Source of the DNA: Gemmataceae bacterium
GTDB taxonomy: Bacteria > Planctomycetota > Planctomycetia > Gemmatales > Gemmataceae
NCBI GenBank assembly: GCA_009697105.1
Contig: SIAQ01000010.1
Location: 1 to 64,000 of the forward strand
Reading direction: 5' to 3'
Length of the DNA: 64,000 nt
Positions 17,783-27,359 of the stretch are shown in pieces. The notes beneath the pieces were generated by a model. The model saw only the letters and a list, made by a program, of their open reading frames with translations. It ran no database searches and was not told where the DNA came from. Positions within the stretch are counted from its first letter, which is position 1. Each line of letters starts with the position of its first letter. Both the position numbers and the translations under genes were made by a program.

Positions 17783-18556
17783 TCACCAGTACCGCACGCG
17801 CCACCAATCGTGACCGCTCGGGTTGCGGTGGAACCACCAGTTCCCGTCTTCCCATGTCAAACTCACGGATCGCCACCCCAACGGCACACGCGGAAACGGA
17901 TACATTGGTCCGATGAACGGCCATTGCTCGTACGGATAGGCGTTCGGATAAGCTACACGCGACAGGTTGTTGTACGGTGCATACGTCGGCCAAGCATACG
18001 GCGGCAGCGGCGGCGGCTGCATTGTCGGGTTAGGGCCAAGCGGCGCTTGAAAGATCGGCGTCGGATCGGGCAGCCGGCCGTCGATGCGATCTGTAAGTGC
18101 CGGGCCCTTCAAATCCGGCCCTGCAACCGGACCAGGCAGCGGTTGCATTACTGGTGCTTGTGCCGTCTGGATCGGCATCATCGGCGGCATCACCGATGGG
18201 CGAACCTGTATGAAATCGCGAACGATGCCGAGGCCTGGGATCAGCCGCAGTAGCTGGATAATGATGTCCCGTTGCGCTTCGCTTGCTATATCGCCGTGCA
18301 ATTCTACGTTGTTCTCGAACGCAATCACCTGGACGCGATACTGCGAAAGCTGCCCGCTATCACGCAATACGCGGGCAATATGATCCGCAAACATCGGATT
18401 CGGCGCAGGCGGCTGCACCGGTACCGGCAGCATACTCTGCGGCGGCTCGATACCCAAGGGATTGCTCGGCAACGGTCGGGAATCCTGCCCCTGCACGATC
18501 GGGCTAACCAACAACATGGCAATCAGGCCCAAAGTGCAACAATGAATCGCTCGCAT
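17783..18556 (-). CDS. Secreted BON-domain protein with Pro/Tyr-rich tail
   Basis: A 257-residue exported protein. The start at 18556 has AAGGAGGAGG just upstream. A longer in-frame start at 18688 is not supported. A signal peptide (about residues 1-24, ending VQG) is followed by a Pro-rich linker and a BON-like domain (about 50-115: FADHIARVLRDSGQL, VIAFENNVELHGDI, QRDIIIQLLRLIPG). The second half is Pro-, Tyr- and Trp-rich and probably unstructured or surface-exposed. BON domains are thought to bind membranes or other envelope components. The gene is convergent with the HD-GYP gene. Confidence 0.7.
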   Translation of the reverse strand: MRAIHCCTLGLIAMLLVSPIVQGQDSRPLPSNPLGIEPPQSMLPVPVQPPAPNPMFADHIARVLRDSGQLSQYRVQVIAFENNVELHGDIASEAQRDIIIQLLRLIPGLGIVRDFIQVRPSVMPPMMPIQTAQAPVMQPLPGPVAGPDLKGPALTDRIDGRLPDPTPIFQAPLGPNPTMQPPPLPPYAWPTYAPYNNLSRVAYPNAYPYEQWPFIGPMYPFPRVPLGWRSVSLTWEDGNWWFHRNPSGHDWWRVRYW

Positions 18557-19070
18557 AAATGCCTCCTCCTTGAGCGTTCGCTCATTAGCGTTCCTTTCTC
18601 TACAATCGCCATCGCCGATACAAAACGCGCTTCCGTTTGGCCCTTCGCGGGCGGTATCCGTGAAACGTCGGCGGCGCAATCCGAGCAAGCTGCTTCCACG
18701 GAACAGAATGTCGAATCGTCTTGACCGGTAGAATCAGCATTAATTGAGAAAGTGCCAAGCGTCATGGCAATGGCGCAAAATGCAAAGAGGAACCGAGAAG
18801 TGGGTTTTAGTGGTCCAACCAGCTTGATTTGACAGGTGGGGCCAGGCTTTCCAGCCTGGTCCCACGGACCTGTAAACTTTGCCTTTTCGCACCACTAGGA
18901 ATCAGGAATTACGAGCATCGAACGAATGTTCACCAACATGCAGGATTTTACTTCCTCAATTTCTTGTTCCTCGTTATCCATTCTTCATCGCATCTGAGAA
19001 CCGGCAAAAGTGCGACATCTATCGGCGCAGGCGATCGTGAGGCGACGCAATTCCGCGATTGTAGAAATGG
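18557..19070. other. Intergenic region with a hairpin
   Basis: I find no gene in these 500 bases. A clear hairpin, GGGCCAGGCT-TTCC-AGCCTGGTCC, lies within 18833-18872, flanked by CAGGT and ACCTG, which extend the pairing. The rest, including the part just before the tRNA promoter, shows no further structure. Confidence 0.45.
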
Positions 19071-19076
19071 CCACGG

Positions 19077-19105
19077 TTGACAGTCACGCGAACCCTGTCT
19101 ATACT
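19077..19105 (+). promoter_or_regulatory. Near-consensus sigma-70 promoter of tRNA-Arg
   Basis: TTGACA (19077-19082) and TATACT (19100-19105) are separated by exactly 17 bases. The tRNA starts 22 bases after the -10 box, leaving a short leader to be trimmed by RNase P. This is the best promoter match I see in the window. Confidence 0.85.
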
Positions 19106-19126
19106 TCATCTGTCAGGGAATGAGAC

Positions 19127-19200
<74 letters not shown>

Positions 19201-19456
19201 TTGCAACTCCAGCCCCTCGCTTTTCTTGCATGTTTCTTGGTGACACATGCCCCGCAGTATTCTCATTGCTTCTTATATCTTACCAACGTTACTCTTAAAT
19301 ATCTTCAATTATGGTGTACATGGTACGGTGGAAAATACCGCATTGCGCGGCATCGAAGGGTGCTGCTTGGCCCTTCGGGGCCGCTTAGGCTCGGCAGAAC
19401 GTCAAGCAATCGGGCGGAATGGATGTATGGCATTGAATCGATTTGGAGCACGCCAA

Positions 19457-19876
19457 ATGCGGAGAATTTGCTTGGTACTGGTTCTTGCAAGCTCGTGCAG
19501 CGTGCTTATGAACGGTTGTTCGGACCCCAACGCGCGCCTGCCGATGTCGGGTACAATTTTGTTCAAGGGCGAGCCGCTTGAACATGGGAACATTCAGTTC
19601 TTGACAACGGTAGGCGCGCCTGGTCCCGCGGCTGGCGGTATGGTCAAAGGGGGCAAATACAGGATCCCCGGCGAGCATGGTCTACAGCCAGGCACCTACC
19701 GCATACTGATCAGTTCCACGGTTCCCGCTACGCAGCTGCCTGAAGGCTGGCCGGCGGGCGCCAGTTTGCCTACCGTGGAGCGCATCCCACCGGAGTTCAG
19801 CTCCTTTGAAACGAGCAAAATTCAGGTCGAGGTGAAGCCGCCCGGTCCTTTGGTGTTCGATTTTTCGATTCCGTGA
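19457..19876 (+). CDS. Lipoprotein with carboxypeptidase-regulatory-like fold (second copy)
   Basis: A 139-residue lipoprotein. The start at 19457 has GGAG about eight bases upstream. Upstream in-frame ATGs (19427, 19247) would put a charged extension before the signal. The signal peptide ends LMNGCSD, so lipidation is expected at the Cys. The mature part contains MSGTILFKGEPLEHGNIQF and PGTYRILISSTVPA, matching the lipoprotein at 3840-4277, and a Pro-rich segment RIPPEFSSF near the end. The DUF1559 gene follows 61 bases downstream on the same strand. In this copy the lipoprotein gene comes first. Confidence 0.8.
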   Translation: MRRICLVLVLASSCSVLMNGCSDPNARLPMSGTILFKGEPLEHGNIQFLTTVGAPGPAAGGMVKGGKYRIPGEHGLQPGTYRILISSTVPATQLPEGWPAGASLPTVERIPPEFSSFETSKIQVEVKPPGPLVFDFSIP

Positions 19877-19937
19877 AATTGTGCGATTGTACTTTGTTTC
19901 ATTGCTGCTTTTTTGTTCCTTCCAAGGTAACCTTGAC

Positions 19938-20882
19938 ATGCGTTCTCGGTCTCGTTTCGGATTTACCCTAATTGAGCTTCTGGTGGTTATCGCCATCATC
20001 GCCATCCTCATCGCCCTGTTAGTGCCGGCGGTGCAGAAGGTTCGCGAAGCCGCAGCCAGGTTGCAGTGCCAAAATAACATCAAGAACCTCGCCCTCGCCA
20101 TGCACGGCTACCACGACGCCAACAAGCAGTTACCCGAAGCCGTCAGCAAGACCGGTAGCTGGGGCTTCGGCACTTGGGCGGTGTTGATCCTGCCTTTCAT
20201 TGTGCAGCAGAACTTGGCCAATTTGTACGTGGACTACAACAACCCCGCAGGTGGTAATAACTACTGGGCCGCGGTCAATCTTTTGGTCACGGGTGCCCGG
20301 ATCGGCGTGATGTCGTGCCCCAGCGATCAGCCGACACCGCAGAACGAAACGTGGAACGGGACGGCGTATCACAACTACACCGCGAACCTCGGCAACACCG
20401 CGAATGGCGAGGCAGCACAAGTGTATATTGTGCCGACCTATAACGGCGTCGTTTGGGCTGGCTCTCCCTTTGTGCCGGGCGTGCCACAACGCCTTGTTCA
20501 AATCACGGACGGCACGAGCATGACTCTGATGATGGCCGAGCTGATCCAGGGCCGTGCCGCCGGTGGTTCCAAGGATTTGCGAGGCCTCCTCTGGTGGGGT
20601 TCCGGGGCAGGATTTCAAACCTACCTGCGTCCCAACGACACCAACCCCGATGTCGTCTGGTCCGACTTTAGCTGGTGCAACCCGAATCCGCCTAACCCGC
20701 CGTGCACGACCTACACAGGCGGCACGAACTGGCGCACCTACGCCGCACGAAGCCGACATCCCGGCGGCGTTAACGTCGCTCTGTGCGATGGCAGCGCTCG
20801 CTTCGTTGCCGATACTGTCGACATCACTACCTGGCGAGCCCTGGGTACCGCCGCTGGAAATGAGGCTGTCGGCGACTTCTAA
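19938..20882 (+). CDS. DUF1559 pseudopilin-like protein (second copy)
   Basis: A 314-residue protein opening with a prepilin-type signal ([21 protein letters not shown]) and the DUF1559 signature [20 protein letters not shown]. The C-terminus has the H-x9-DG motif (SRHPGGVNVALCDGSARF). The start at 19938 has AAGG ten bases upstream. The longer in-frame start at 19881 would add a hydrophobic stretch before the true prepilin signal and is unlikely. Two Cys-containing segments (MSCPSD, NPPNPPCTTY) are also found in the first copy. It forms a pair with the preceding lipoprotein. Confidence 0.9.
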   Translation: MRSRSRFGFTLIELLVVIAIIAILIALLVPAVQKVREAAARLQCQNNIKNLALAMHGYHDANKQLPEAVSKTGSWGFGTWAVLILPFIVQQNLANLYVDYNNPAGGNNYWAAVNLLVTGARIGVMSCPSDQPTPQNETWNGTAYHNYTANLGNTANGEAAQVYIVPTYNGVVWAGSPFVPGVPQRLVQITDGTSMTLMMAELIQGRAAGGSKDLRGLLWWGSGAGFQTYLRPNDTNPDVVWSDFSWCNPNPPNPPCTTYTGGTNWRTYAARSRHPGGVNVALCDGSARFVADTVDITTWRALGTAAGNEAVGDF

Positions 20883-20957
20883 CACGTTCCATGGCTTCTG
20901 CTTGCGGTGTAACGCTCGGAGCAATTCACACGCGGTTAATCGACAGCGCAACTGGCG

Positions 20958-20987
20958 TTGTAATTGCGTCCTACCGAGCGTTATAAT
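20958..20987 (+). promoter_or_regulatory. Probable promoter of glmS
   Basis: A perfect -10 box TATAAT (20982-20987) is preceded, with an 18-base spacer, by TTGTAA (20958-20963). The start codon of glmS is 52 bases downstream of the -10 box. The leader is too short and too unlike the known fold to hold a glmS ribozyme. Confidence 0.6.
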
Positions 20988-21038
20988 GCCGACCTGGACC
21001 GATTGGATTCGGTCACCAGCATTCAAGGAGGATGGGCG

Positions 21039-22877
21039 ATGTGCGGCATTGTGGGTTACATCGGATATCGTGAAGCGGAACCGATTCTCGTCGAAGGCCT
21101 ACGCCGCCTTGAATATCGCGGGTACGACAGCGCCGGCGTTGCGACCATCACCGGACCGCAGATGCATTTGCGCAAACGCGCAGGCCGCATCGCCGAGTTG
21201 GCTAAGTACCTCGGCGAAAAGCCCGCACCCGGCTGTCATGGGATCAGTCACACACGCTGGGCGACCCACGGGCCCGCCAACGACACCAACGCCCATCCTC
21301 ACCTGAGCAACAACGGTTCGTTCGCCATCGTCCATAACGGCGTCATCGAAAATTACGCCGCCCTCAAGAAGCAGATGAAGGCGCAAGGCATCGTCTTCCG
21401 CAGCGACACCGATACTGAAGTCATCGCCCAACTCCTCGAACAGCATTACGACGGCGATCTTGTCCAGGCCGTGCAAAAAATCTTGCCGCTCTTGGAGGGA
21501 ACCTACGGCCTGGCCGTCATTAGTCCGCTGCATCCCGATCTGCTGATCGGCGCTCGGCTCGGCAGCCCGCTCGTCGTCGGCATCGGCAACAACGAGCACT
21601 TCCTCGCCAGCGATCCAGCCGCCTTGCTGAGCAGCACGCGCAAAGTCGTCTACCTTCAAGACGGCCAACTCTGCGTGCTGCGCAAGGACAGTTGGCACCT
21701 TCTCGACGCCAACGCGGCCCAGGTCGATCCGACGGTGCATAATATCGACTGGAATCCCGTCGATCACGAGAAGGGCGACTTCGAGCACCACATGCTCAAG
21801 GAAATTTACGAGCAGCCCGAAGCTCTCGAGAACGCCATGCGTGGCCGACTCAACAATGAAGACGCCTCCGCCCATTTCGGCGGGCTCAATCTCGACTCCA
21901 AACAGCTGCGTCGGGCCGAGCGACTCATCTTCACCGCGTGCGGCACAAGCTACCATGCAGCTCTCGTGGGCGAGTACCTGTTCGAGGAATTCGCACGAAT
22001 TCCGGTCGAGGTCGAATACGCCTCGGAGTTTCGCTATCGCAATCCGCCGATGGAACGCAACACCATCGTGCTCGCCATCACCCAGTCCGGTGAAACCGCC
22101 GACACGCTGGCGGCATTGCGCGAGGCGAAACGCAAAGGCCATCACACGCTCGCCTTGTGCAACGTCGTCGGCAGCACGATCGCCCGCGAAGCCGACGGCG
22201 GCGTCTATCTGCACGCCGGCCCGGAAATCGGCGTCGCCAGCACCAAGGCGTTTAGCAACCAAGTCGCCGTGCTGTCGATGCTCGCGCTCTACATGGGTCG
22301 CCTGAGGCATCTCTCGAGTTTGCAAGGGGCTCGCATGGTGAGCGAAATCCGCGCCATCCCTGGGCATGTTCGCCGCACGCTCGAATGCCATGATCAGGTT
22401 CGGCGCATTGCGCAGAAGTATCACCATGTCAACAACATGCTATACTTGGGCCGCCAATATCTGTTCCCAGTCGCGTTGGAAGGTGCGCTCAAGCTCAAGG
22501 AAATCAGCTACATCCACGCCGAGGGTTATCCCGCGGCCGAGATGAAGCACGGGCCGATCGCGCTCGTGGACGAGAATACGCCTTCGGTTTTCTTGATCCC
22601 GTCAAGCGGCGTCGTTGACAAGGTCATGAGCAACCTGGAGGAGATCAAAGCTCGCGGCGGCCCGGTGATCGCGATCGCGCCGACGGGCGACGAAGAGTTG
22701 GCCGACCACATCCGTTCACGAGCGGATGACGTGATCTTCATCCCGCAGGTGCCGGACTATTTGCAGCCGCTCGTCGCCGCCGTGCCGTTGCAGCTATTGG
22801 CGTATTACATTGCCGTGATGCGTGGCTGCGACGTGGACAAGCCGCGCAATCTGGCGAAGAGCGTGACGGTGGAGTGA
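21039..22877 (+). CDS. glmS: Glutamine-fructose-6-phosphate aminotransferase (isomerizing)
   Basis: A 612-residue enzyme that makes glucosamine-6-phosphate from fructose-6-phosphate and glutamine, the first step towards UDP-GlcNAc for envelope polymers. It begins MCGIVGYIG, so Cys2 becomes the N-terminal nucleophile of the class II glutaminase domain. The start at 21039 has AAGGAGG upstream and is required by this processing. HTRWATHG and NGVIENYAALK belong to the glutaminase site. The C-terminal half has two SIS sugar-isomerase domains (FTACGTSYHAAL, ITQSGETADTLAALR) and the conserved AEGYPAAEMKHGPIALV. It ends DKPRNLAKSVTVE. Length and motifs are complete. Confidence 0.98.
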   Translation: MCGIVGYIGYREAEPILVEGLRRLEYRGYDSAGVATITGPQMHLRKRAGRIAELAKYLGEKPAPGCHGISHTRWATHGPANDTNAHPHLSNNGSFAIVHNGVIENYAALKKQMKAQGIVFRSDTDTEVIAQLLEQHYDGDLVQAVQKILPLLEGTYGLAVISPLHPDLLIGARLGSPLVVGIGNNEHFLASDPAALLSSTRKVVYLQDGQLCVLRKDSWHLLDANAAQVDPTVHNIDWNPVDHEKGDFEHHMLKEIYEQPEALENAMRGRLNNEDASAHFGGLNLDSKQLRRAERLIFTACGTSYHAALVGEYLFEEFARIPVEVEYASEFRYRNPPMERNTIVLAITQSGETADTLAALREAKRKGHHTLALCNVVGSTIAREADGGVYLHAGPEIGVASTKAFSNQVAVLSMLALYMGRLRHLSSLQGARMVSEIRAIPGHVRRTLECHDQVRRIAQKYHHVNNMLYLGRQYLFPVALEGALKLKEISYIHAEGYPAAEMKHGPIALVDENTPSVFLIPSSGVVDKVMSNLEEIKARGGPVIAIAPTGDEELADHIRSRADDVIFIPQVPDYLQPLVAAVPLQLLAYYIAVMRGCDVDKPRNLAKSVTVE

Positions 22878-22889
22878 CGATTTTTTGCT

Positions 22890-22949
22890 TTTCCGCTTGC
22901 GGCTTAGCGCTCACATGAACTGATCCGAGCGCTAAGCCGCAAGCGGAAA
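22890..22949. repeat. Family B palindrome after glmS
   Basis: Perfect 23-base arms (22890-22912 and 22927-22949) with core CCGCTTGCGGCTTAGCGCTC, separated by 14 bases. It begins 13 bases after the glmS stop codon, as expected for a transcription terminator or 3'-end processing hairpin. No long T run follows. Bases 22950-23202 contain no gene that I can see. Confidence 0.85.
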
Positions 22950-23202
22950 TTCCAGAAGCACGTGCGATCCTGCCGCCTGTAGCGATTGCATCGATCTGTA
23001 ATTCATTTCCGCGCGTCAAATTTACCCGATTGGGCAAGACAAATCGATTGTTCCGAATAATAATGGTGACAGACCACCTGCTCGGCGCATCAAGCCGAAC
23101 GGGCCCCAGCGCACATTCATTGCGGAGCCGTTTGCGGAAGTTGAGTTGAATCTTCAGGTCCGCCGACGCACGCCTCCGCTCCTGATAAGCGAATGTGCCG
23201 AA

Positions 23203-24561
23203 ATGCCAAACCGTAGCCGTTTTTCCCACGTTGTGATCGGGTTCGCGATGTTTCTGACGGTGACGTTGCCGTTCGCGTCCGGACCGGATTTTGGGATGTC
23301 GCGCATGACGGCCTCGGAAGGCGTGCCGTTGCAGGCGAAGAACCTGTCAGCGCCTGCGAGTACGGGTGACGACGACTGCCTGCCGAAGTATCCGCCGCCG
23401 CCGACCGTGAAGATCAAGGTCCGCGTGCCGGCGAATGCTGAGCCTGGCCAGGGAATCGAATATCGCATTTGCGTGGAAAATTGTTCAACCGCAGAAGCCC
23501 ATCATGTCACCGTGAAGAACATGCTGCCGACGAACGCCAAGTTTGTGAAGTCCGATCCGCCGCCTTCAAAGATGGAACCCGAATTGACCTGGAACCTCGG
23601 CACAGTCGGCGGTGGAGCGACGCGCGAGATCATCCTCGTCCTGCAACCGACCAATACCGACGATGTCAAGAATTGCGTCCGTGTTCAATTCGAGCACGGC
23701 CAATGCGTCACCACGCGCATGAGCGGGGCAGGCAAAGGCGATCGCCCGCCGATAATCAGCGTCGTGCCGGATGTGCCCAAGAAAGATGTCAACGTTCCCG
23801 TGTTCAAAATCGACGTGAACGGGCCGAAAGATCAGTTCTCCAATTTACCCGCGAAATACACAATCACTGTCGCCAATCTGGGCACGGCGCGAGCCGTCAA
23901 TGCCGAGGCTCGACTGTTCTTTGCGACGGACAAGCTCACCGTCGTCAACGCCAGCGACAAGGCCGACAAACAGGGAAAACTCGTCGAGTGGAAGCTCGGC
24001 GACATTGAGCCGGGTGCATCGCGCACCATCGACGTTACATTGCGGGCTACGGAGAAAGGCGATTACTGCTTCAACGTCGCCGCCACGGCCGACGGCCAAT
24101 TCGCCAAGCAGGTGGAAGTATGCACGAAGTTCGTCGGCGTCTCAGCGATGACGATGGAGATGTTCGATCACAATGATCCAGTCTTCGTCGGCGACAAGGC
24201 TCGCTATCCGATCGTAATTCGCAATCAGGGCGGCGAGCCGTTGACCAACATCGTCGTCCGAGCACTGATTCCACCGCCGTTGAAACTTGAACGGGCCAAC
24301 GCCAAGTTCACCGCCAAGGACCCAGAGGCCGCAGGGCAATGGATCGAATTCCTGCCGTTACCCAAGATCGACGTGAACGCGGAGGCACGCTACGAGATAC
24401 AAGTCGAGGCACTAAAAATTGGCGTGACGCGCTTTCATGTCGAAGTTCGCGCGGACCAATTGACGAGCCAGCTTCCCGTCATCGAGCAAGAGTTGACAAC
24501 CGTTGTCGACGACCGCGAGGCCATCCGCCCGAAAGTGAAGGAGCTGAGCCGACAGCGGTAG
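23203..24561 (+). CDS. Secreted DUF11/Ig-repeat protein
   Basis: A 452-residue exported protein with a hydrophobic signal (about residues 8-27). Repeated beta-sandwich segments of the DUF11 type follow: GQGIEYRICVENCSTAEAHHVTVKNMLP near residues 85-115, PAKYTITVANLGTARAVNAEA near 210-235, and DKARYPIVIRNQGGEPLTNIVVRALIP near 325-355. Paired Cys residues in the first repeat could form disulphides. Such proteins are found on planctomycete envelopes, with no known enzyme activity. The start at 23203 is the ATG nearest the signal. A TTG at 23146 with GGAAG upstream is an alternative. It stands alone. Confidence 0.75.
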   Translation: MPNRSRFSHVVIGFAMFLTVTLPFASGPDFGMSRMTASEGVPLQAKNLSAPASTGDDDCLPKYPPPPTVKIKVRVPANAEPGQGIEYRICVENCSTAEAHHVTVKNMLPTNAKFVKSDPPPSKMEPELTWNLGTVGGGATREIILVLQPTNTDDVKNCVRVQFEHGQCVTTRMSGAGKGDRPPIISVVPDVPKKDVNVPVFKIDVNGPKDQFSNLPAKYTITVANLGTARAVNAEARLFFATDKLTVVNASDKADKQGKLVEWKLGDIEPGASRTIDVTLRATEKGDYCFNVAATADGQFAKQVEVCTKFVGVSAMTMEMFDHNDPVFVGDKARYPIVIRNQGGEPLTNIVVRALIPPPLKLERANAKFTAKDPEAAGQWIEFLPLPKIDVNAEARYEIQVEALKIGVTRFHVEVRADQLTSQLPVIEQELTTVVDDREAIRPKVKELSRQR

Positions 24562-24639
24562 TGTGGTAATTCACCATTCGTAAATGAGAATAACAAATTC
24601 GGGTTTGGATCAACTTATTCCAGCCGCGTGATGCATTGT

Positions 24640-24800
24640 CGTACTCCGTACTCAATACTGATGCGGCTGAAAAGAGTCGCTTGACGAGCCGGAAGCGTAA
24701 GCGACGGACAGGTAAAAACCGTCGCTTACGCTTCCGGCTTGTTCAGAAAATCGACTTTTGTCGGCGGCGTAGATACTGAGTACCGAGTGCGGAATTGCGG
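24640..24800. repeat. Family C palindrome with outer ACTCCGTACTCA arms
   Basis: The core pairs GAGCCGGAAGCGTAAGCGAC (24686-24705) with the complementary stretch at 24719-24739. Outside it GTACTCCGTACTCAATACTG (24642-24661) and GATACTGAGTACCGAGT (24773-24789) form a second, weaker pair of arms. The unit fills most of the gap between the DUF11 gene and selA. Confidence 0.7.
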
Positions 24801-24952
24801 ATCGCCGTCTGGTTGGGTAAGATAATATCGTGGTGTCAACGGAATCCTGACTAGAAGTCCGAGCCCTGTTGCAAGACGAACTGGAAGTGCAATGGCAGAT
24901 GTACTCCAGCCCAGATGAGTAAGACGGCATTTGAAAAAGAAGGTGATGTGAA

Positions 24953-26362
24953 GTGACCACGAAATCGACGGACAATCCGTACCGCAGTCTGCCTGCCGTG
25001 AATGAATTCTTGCAAGTACCGACGCTTGCCACGCTGATCGCGATGCACGGGCACGACAGTGTCGTCGCGGCGGTGCGGGCGGAGCTTGCGGACGTTCGCC
25101 GCCGACTTTCGCTCGGGGTTTTGCCGGACGGCGAGTGTTCCTCCGATGCGATCGCGCAGAAGGCGGCAGCGCGGTTGGATCGCGATGCACAACCGCGTTT
25201 GCGTGCCGTCATCAATGCCACGGGCATCGTGCTGCACACCAATCTCGGCCGCGCGCCGATGGCAGCACTCGCGGCCCAGGCGGCGCACGATGCGGCCTGC
25301 GGATATCTGAACCTCGAACTCGATCTCGATACCGGCAAACGCTCGTCGCGGCAAAACCCGATTCGCGACTGGGTCACCCAGCTTACCGGCGCGGAGTCGG
25401 CGACGGTCGTCAACAACAACGCCGCCGCCACGGTCATCGCGCTGCGAACTCTCGCCCAAGGCCGCGAGGTTATCGTCTCACGCGGACAACTCATCGAGAT
25501 CGGCGGCAGCTTTCGCATTCCAGACATCATGGCCCTCTCCGGCGCGACTTTGCGCGAAGTCGGCACGACCAATATCACGCGCGCCGCCGACTACGAAAAA
25601 GCGATCGGCCCGGCGACCGCGGCGCTGATGCAAATCCATACATCGAACTATCGCATCGCCGGGTTCACCGAAGCGGTCACCACGGCGGAACTCGTCGCGC
25701 TGGGCAAGAAGCACAACCTGCCGGTAATCGACGACATCGGGTCTGGCGCGCTCATCGACTATCAGCGTTTCGGTTTGGCCGGCGAACCGATGGCGCGGGC
25801 CAGCATCGCCGACGGGGCGGACCTTGTGCTCTTCAGCGGCGACAAGTTGCTGGGCGGACCGCAAGCAGGCATCCTGGCGGGGCGGCTCGAATTGATCCAT
25901 CGCATCGAAAAAGACCCACTCATGCGTGCCTTCCGCTGCGACAAAATGACCCTGGCCGCCCTGGAAGCGACGTTGCGAATTTACCTGAACGAAGAACTCG
26001 CTTTACGAGAGATACCAATCCTTCATCTGCTCGGCCTTTCAGCCGACGATCTCCGCATTCGGGCCGAATCGTTGGCAGTTCGGCTCAAGGCGATTCCAGG
26101 ATGGGCAAGCGTCGAAGCCAAGCCGGATGTCGCCTACGTCGGCGGCGGTTCGCTGCCCGATCAACATTTGAGCACCTGGGTCGTCGAAGCCAAACCGGGC
26201 GTTTGCAGCGACGACGATTTGGCCCAGCGACTTCGCGTCGGCACACCAGCGGTGATGGCACGCATCCGCGATGGCAGGCTTGTGTTCGACGTGCGGACGA
26301 TATTTGCGAGCCAAACCGACGCCTTGGTGACCGCCGTCACTCAAGCGATGCCGAACGCTTGA
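24953..26362 (+). CDS. selA: L-seryl-tRNA(Sec) selenium transferase
   Basis: A 469-residue PLP-dependent enzyme that converts seryl-tRNA(Sec) to selenocysteinyl-tRNA(Sec) using selenophosphate. It matches SelA over its whole length. The N-terminal segment has LPAVNEFLQV, the active-site region INATGIVLHTNLGRAP is present, and the PLP lysine lies in LFSGDKLLGGPQAG (Lys298). The start is GTG 24953, with GAAGG about eleven bases upstream. selB, selC and selD are not in this window, although selB is often next to selA, so the genes of the pathway are split here. Finding selA implies that this organism can make selenoproteins. Confidence 0.95.
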   Translation: MTTKSTDNPYRSLPAVNEFLQVPTLATLIAMHGHDSVVAAVRAELADVRRRLSLGVLPDGECSSDAIAQKAAARLDRDAQPRLRAVINATGIVLHTNLGRAPMAALAAQAAHDAACGYLNLELDLDTGKRSSRQNPIRDWVTQLTGAESATVVNNNAAATVIALRTLAQGREVIVSRGQLIEIGGSFRIPDIMALSGATLREVGTTNITRAADYEKAIGPATAALMQIHTSNYRIAGFTEAVTTAELVALGKKHNLPVIDDIGSGALIDYQRFGLAGEPMARASIADGADLVLFSGDKLLGGPQAGILAGRLELIHRIEKDPLMRAFRCDKMTLAALEATLRIYLNEELALREIPILHLLGLSADDLRIRAESLAVRLKAIPGWASVEAKPDVAYVGGGSLPDQHLSTWVVEAKPGVCSDDDLAQRLRVGTPAVMARIRDGRLVFDVRTIFASQTDALVTAVTQAMPNA

Positions 26363-26587
26363 GCATCGATAAATTACGCACGACCCCTACATCGCGCATT
26401 TTTTTCGCAGCGTGACGTGCGGTGTCCCCTTGACATGCTTTCCTATCTGCACGTAAACTACAGTATTACGCCCATGGTGAATCCGGGCGTCCGATCGCGC
26501 GGATTGTTTCCTTTTTGAAGATTTTCGGCTATCAGGTTTCGAGATCAGCGAATCGATGGAATGACCCAACCGGGGAGATGTGCGACT

Positions 26588-27349
26588 GTGAAAGCGATCA
26601 TCAGCGATATCCATAGCAATCTGGAGGCCTTCCAGGCTGTCCTCGCCGACATTGCCGCCAACAATGTGACGGAGATTTATTGTCTCGGCGACATCATCGG
26701 GTACGGCCCGAATCCGCGCGAGTGCATCGATTTGGCCATGAAGTGCAACATGGTCTTGCTTGGCAACCACGATCAGGGCGCCATGTTCGATCCCGATGGA
26801 TTCAACGGCGCCGCCGAGCGCGCGATTTTCTGGACCCGCTCGCAACTCGAAGCCTCGGCCGAAAACCGCGCCAAACGCGAAGCCCGTTGGGAGTTTCTCG
26901 CCGAGCGACCGCGCACTTGGAAGGAAGACGGCTGCCTCTTCGTTCACGGTTCGGCTCGCAACCCGCTCAACGAATACGTCTTCCCCGAAGACATCTACAA
27001 CCAGCGCAAAATGGATCGAATCTTCGCACTGGTCGACAAGGTGTGCTTCCAGGGCCACACGCACGTGCCAGGCGTCTTCACGGAAAGCCTGCAAGACGAT
27101 TCGTACCAGTTTCAGTCGCCGGAAGATTTCAACTACACCTTCAAGCTCGACGATCGCAAGGCGATGGTCAACGTCGGCTCGGTCGGCCAGCCGCGCGATG
27201 GTAATTGGCGTTCGTGCTATGTCCTGCTCGACGGCAAGAATATTACCTTCCGCAGGGTCGAATATGAAATCGACACGACTGTCGGAAAGATTCACGGCAT
27301 TGAGGATCTCGACGATTTCCTCGGCGATCGCTTGCGCGAGGGGCGGTAA
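26588..27349 (+). CDS. Calcineurin-like metallophosphoesterase
   Basis: A 253-residue protein with all the calcineurin-type metal-binding motifs in order: DIHSN at the N-terminus, [18 protein letters not shown], and GHTH near residue 158. This matches the YfcE/MJ0936-like family of bacterial phosphodiesterases, which use two metal ions, but the natural substrate is not predictable. The start is GTG 26588, with GGGGAG ten bases upstream. ATG 26561 would add nine residues but lacks a ribosome binding site. It may be followed by a shared 3' region with the family C terminator at 27599. Confidence 0.9.
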   Translation: MKAIISDIHSNLEAFQAVLADIAANNVTEIYCLGDIIGYGPNPRECIDLAMKCNMVLLGNHDQGAMFDPDGFNGAAERAIFWTRSQLEASAENRAKREARWEFLAERPRTWKEDGCLFVHGSARNPLNEYVFPEDIYNQRKMDRIFALVDKVCFQGHTHVPGVFTESLQDDSYQFQSPEDFNYTFKLDDRKAMVNVGSVGQPRDGNWRSCYVLLDGKNITFRRVEYEIDTTVGKIHGIEDLDDFLGDRLREGR

Positions 27350-27359
27350 TTTTTTCTGA

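Noticed and set aside
20883-21038. glmS ribozyme or riboswitch in the glmS leader
   Set aside because: The leader from the apparent promoter is about 45 bases, far shorter than the ribozyme, and no matching core is seen. The hairpin at 20900-20980 looks like a diverged family B palindrome.
21099-22427. 442-codon minus-strand open frame opposite glmS
   Set aside because: Entirely antisense to glmS, with composition artefacts and no motif.
25135-26415. 426-codon open frame in another phase over selA
   Set aside because: Arg/His-rich translation of selA in a shifted frame. The selA frame has full family motifs.
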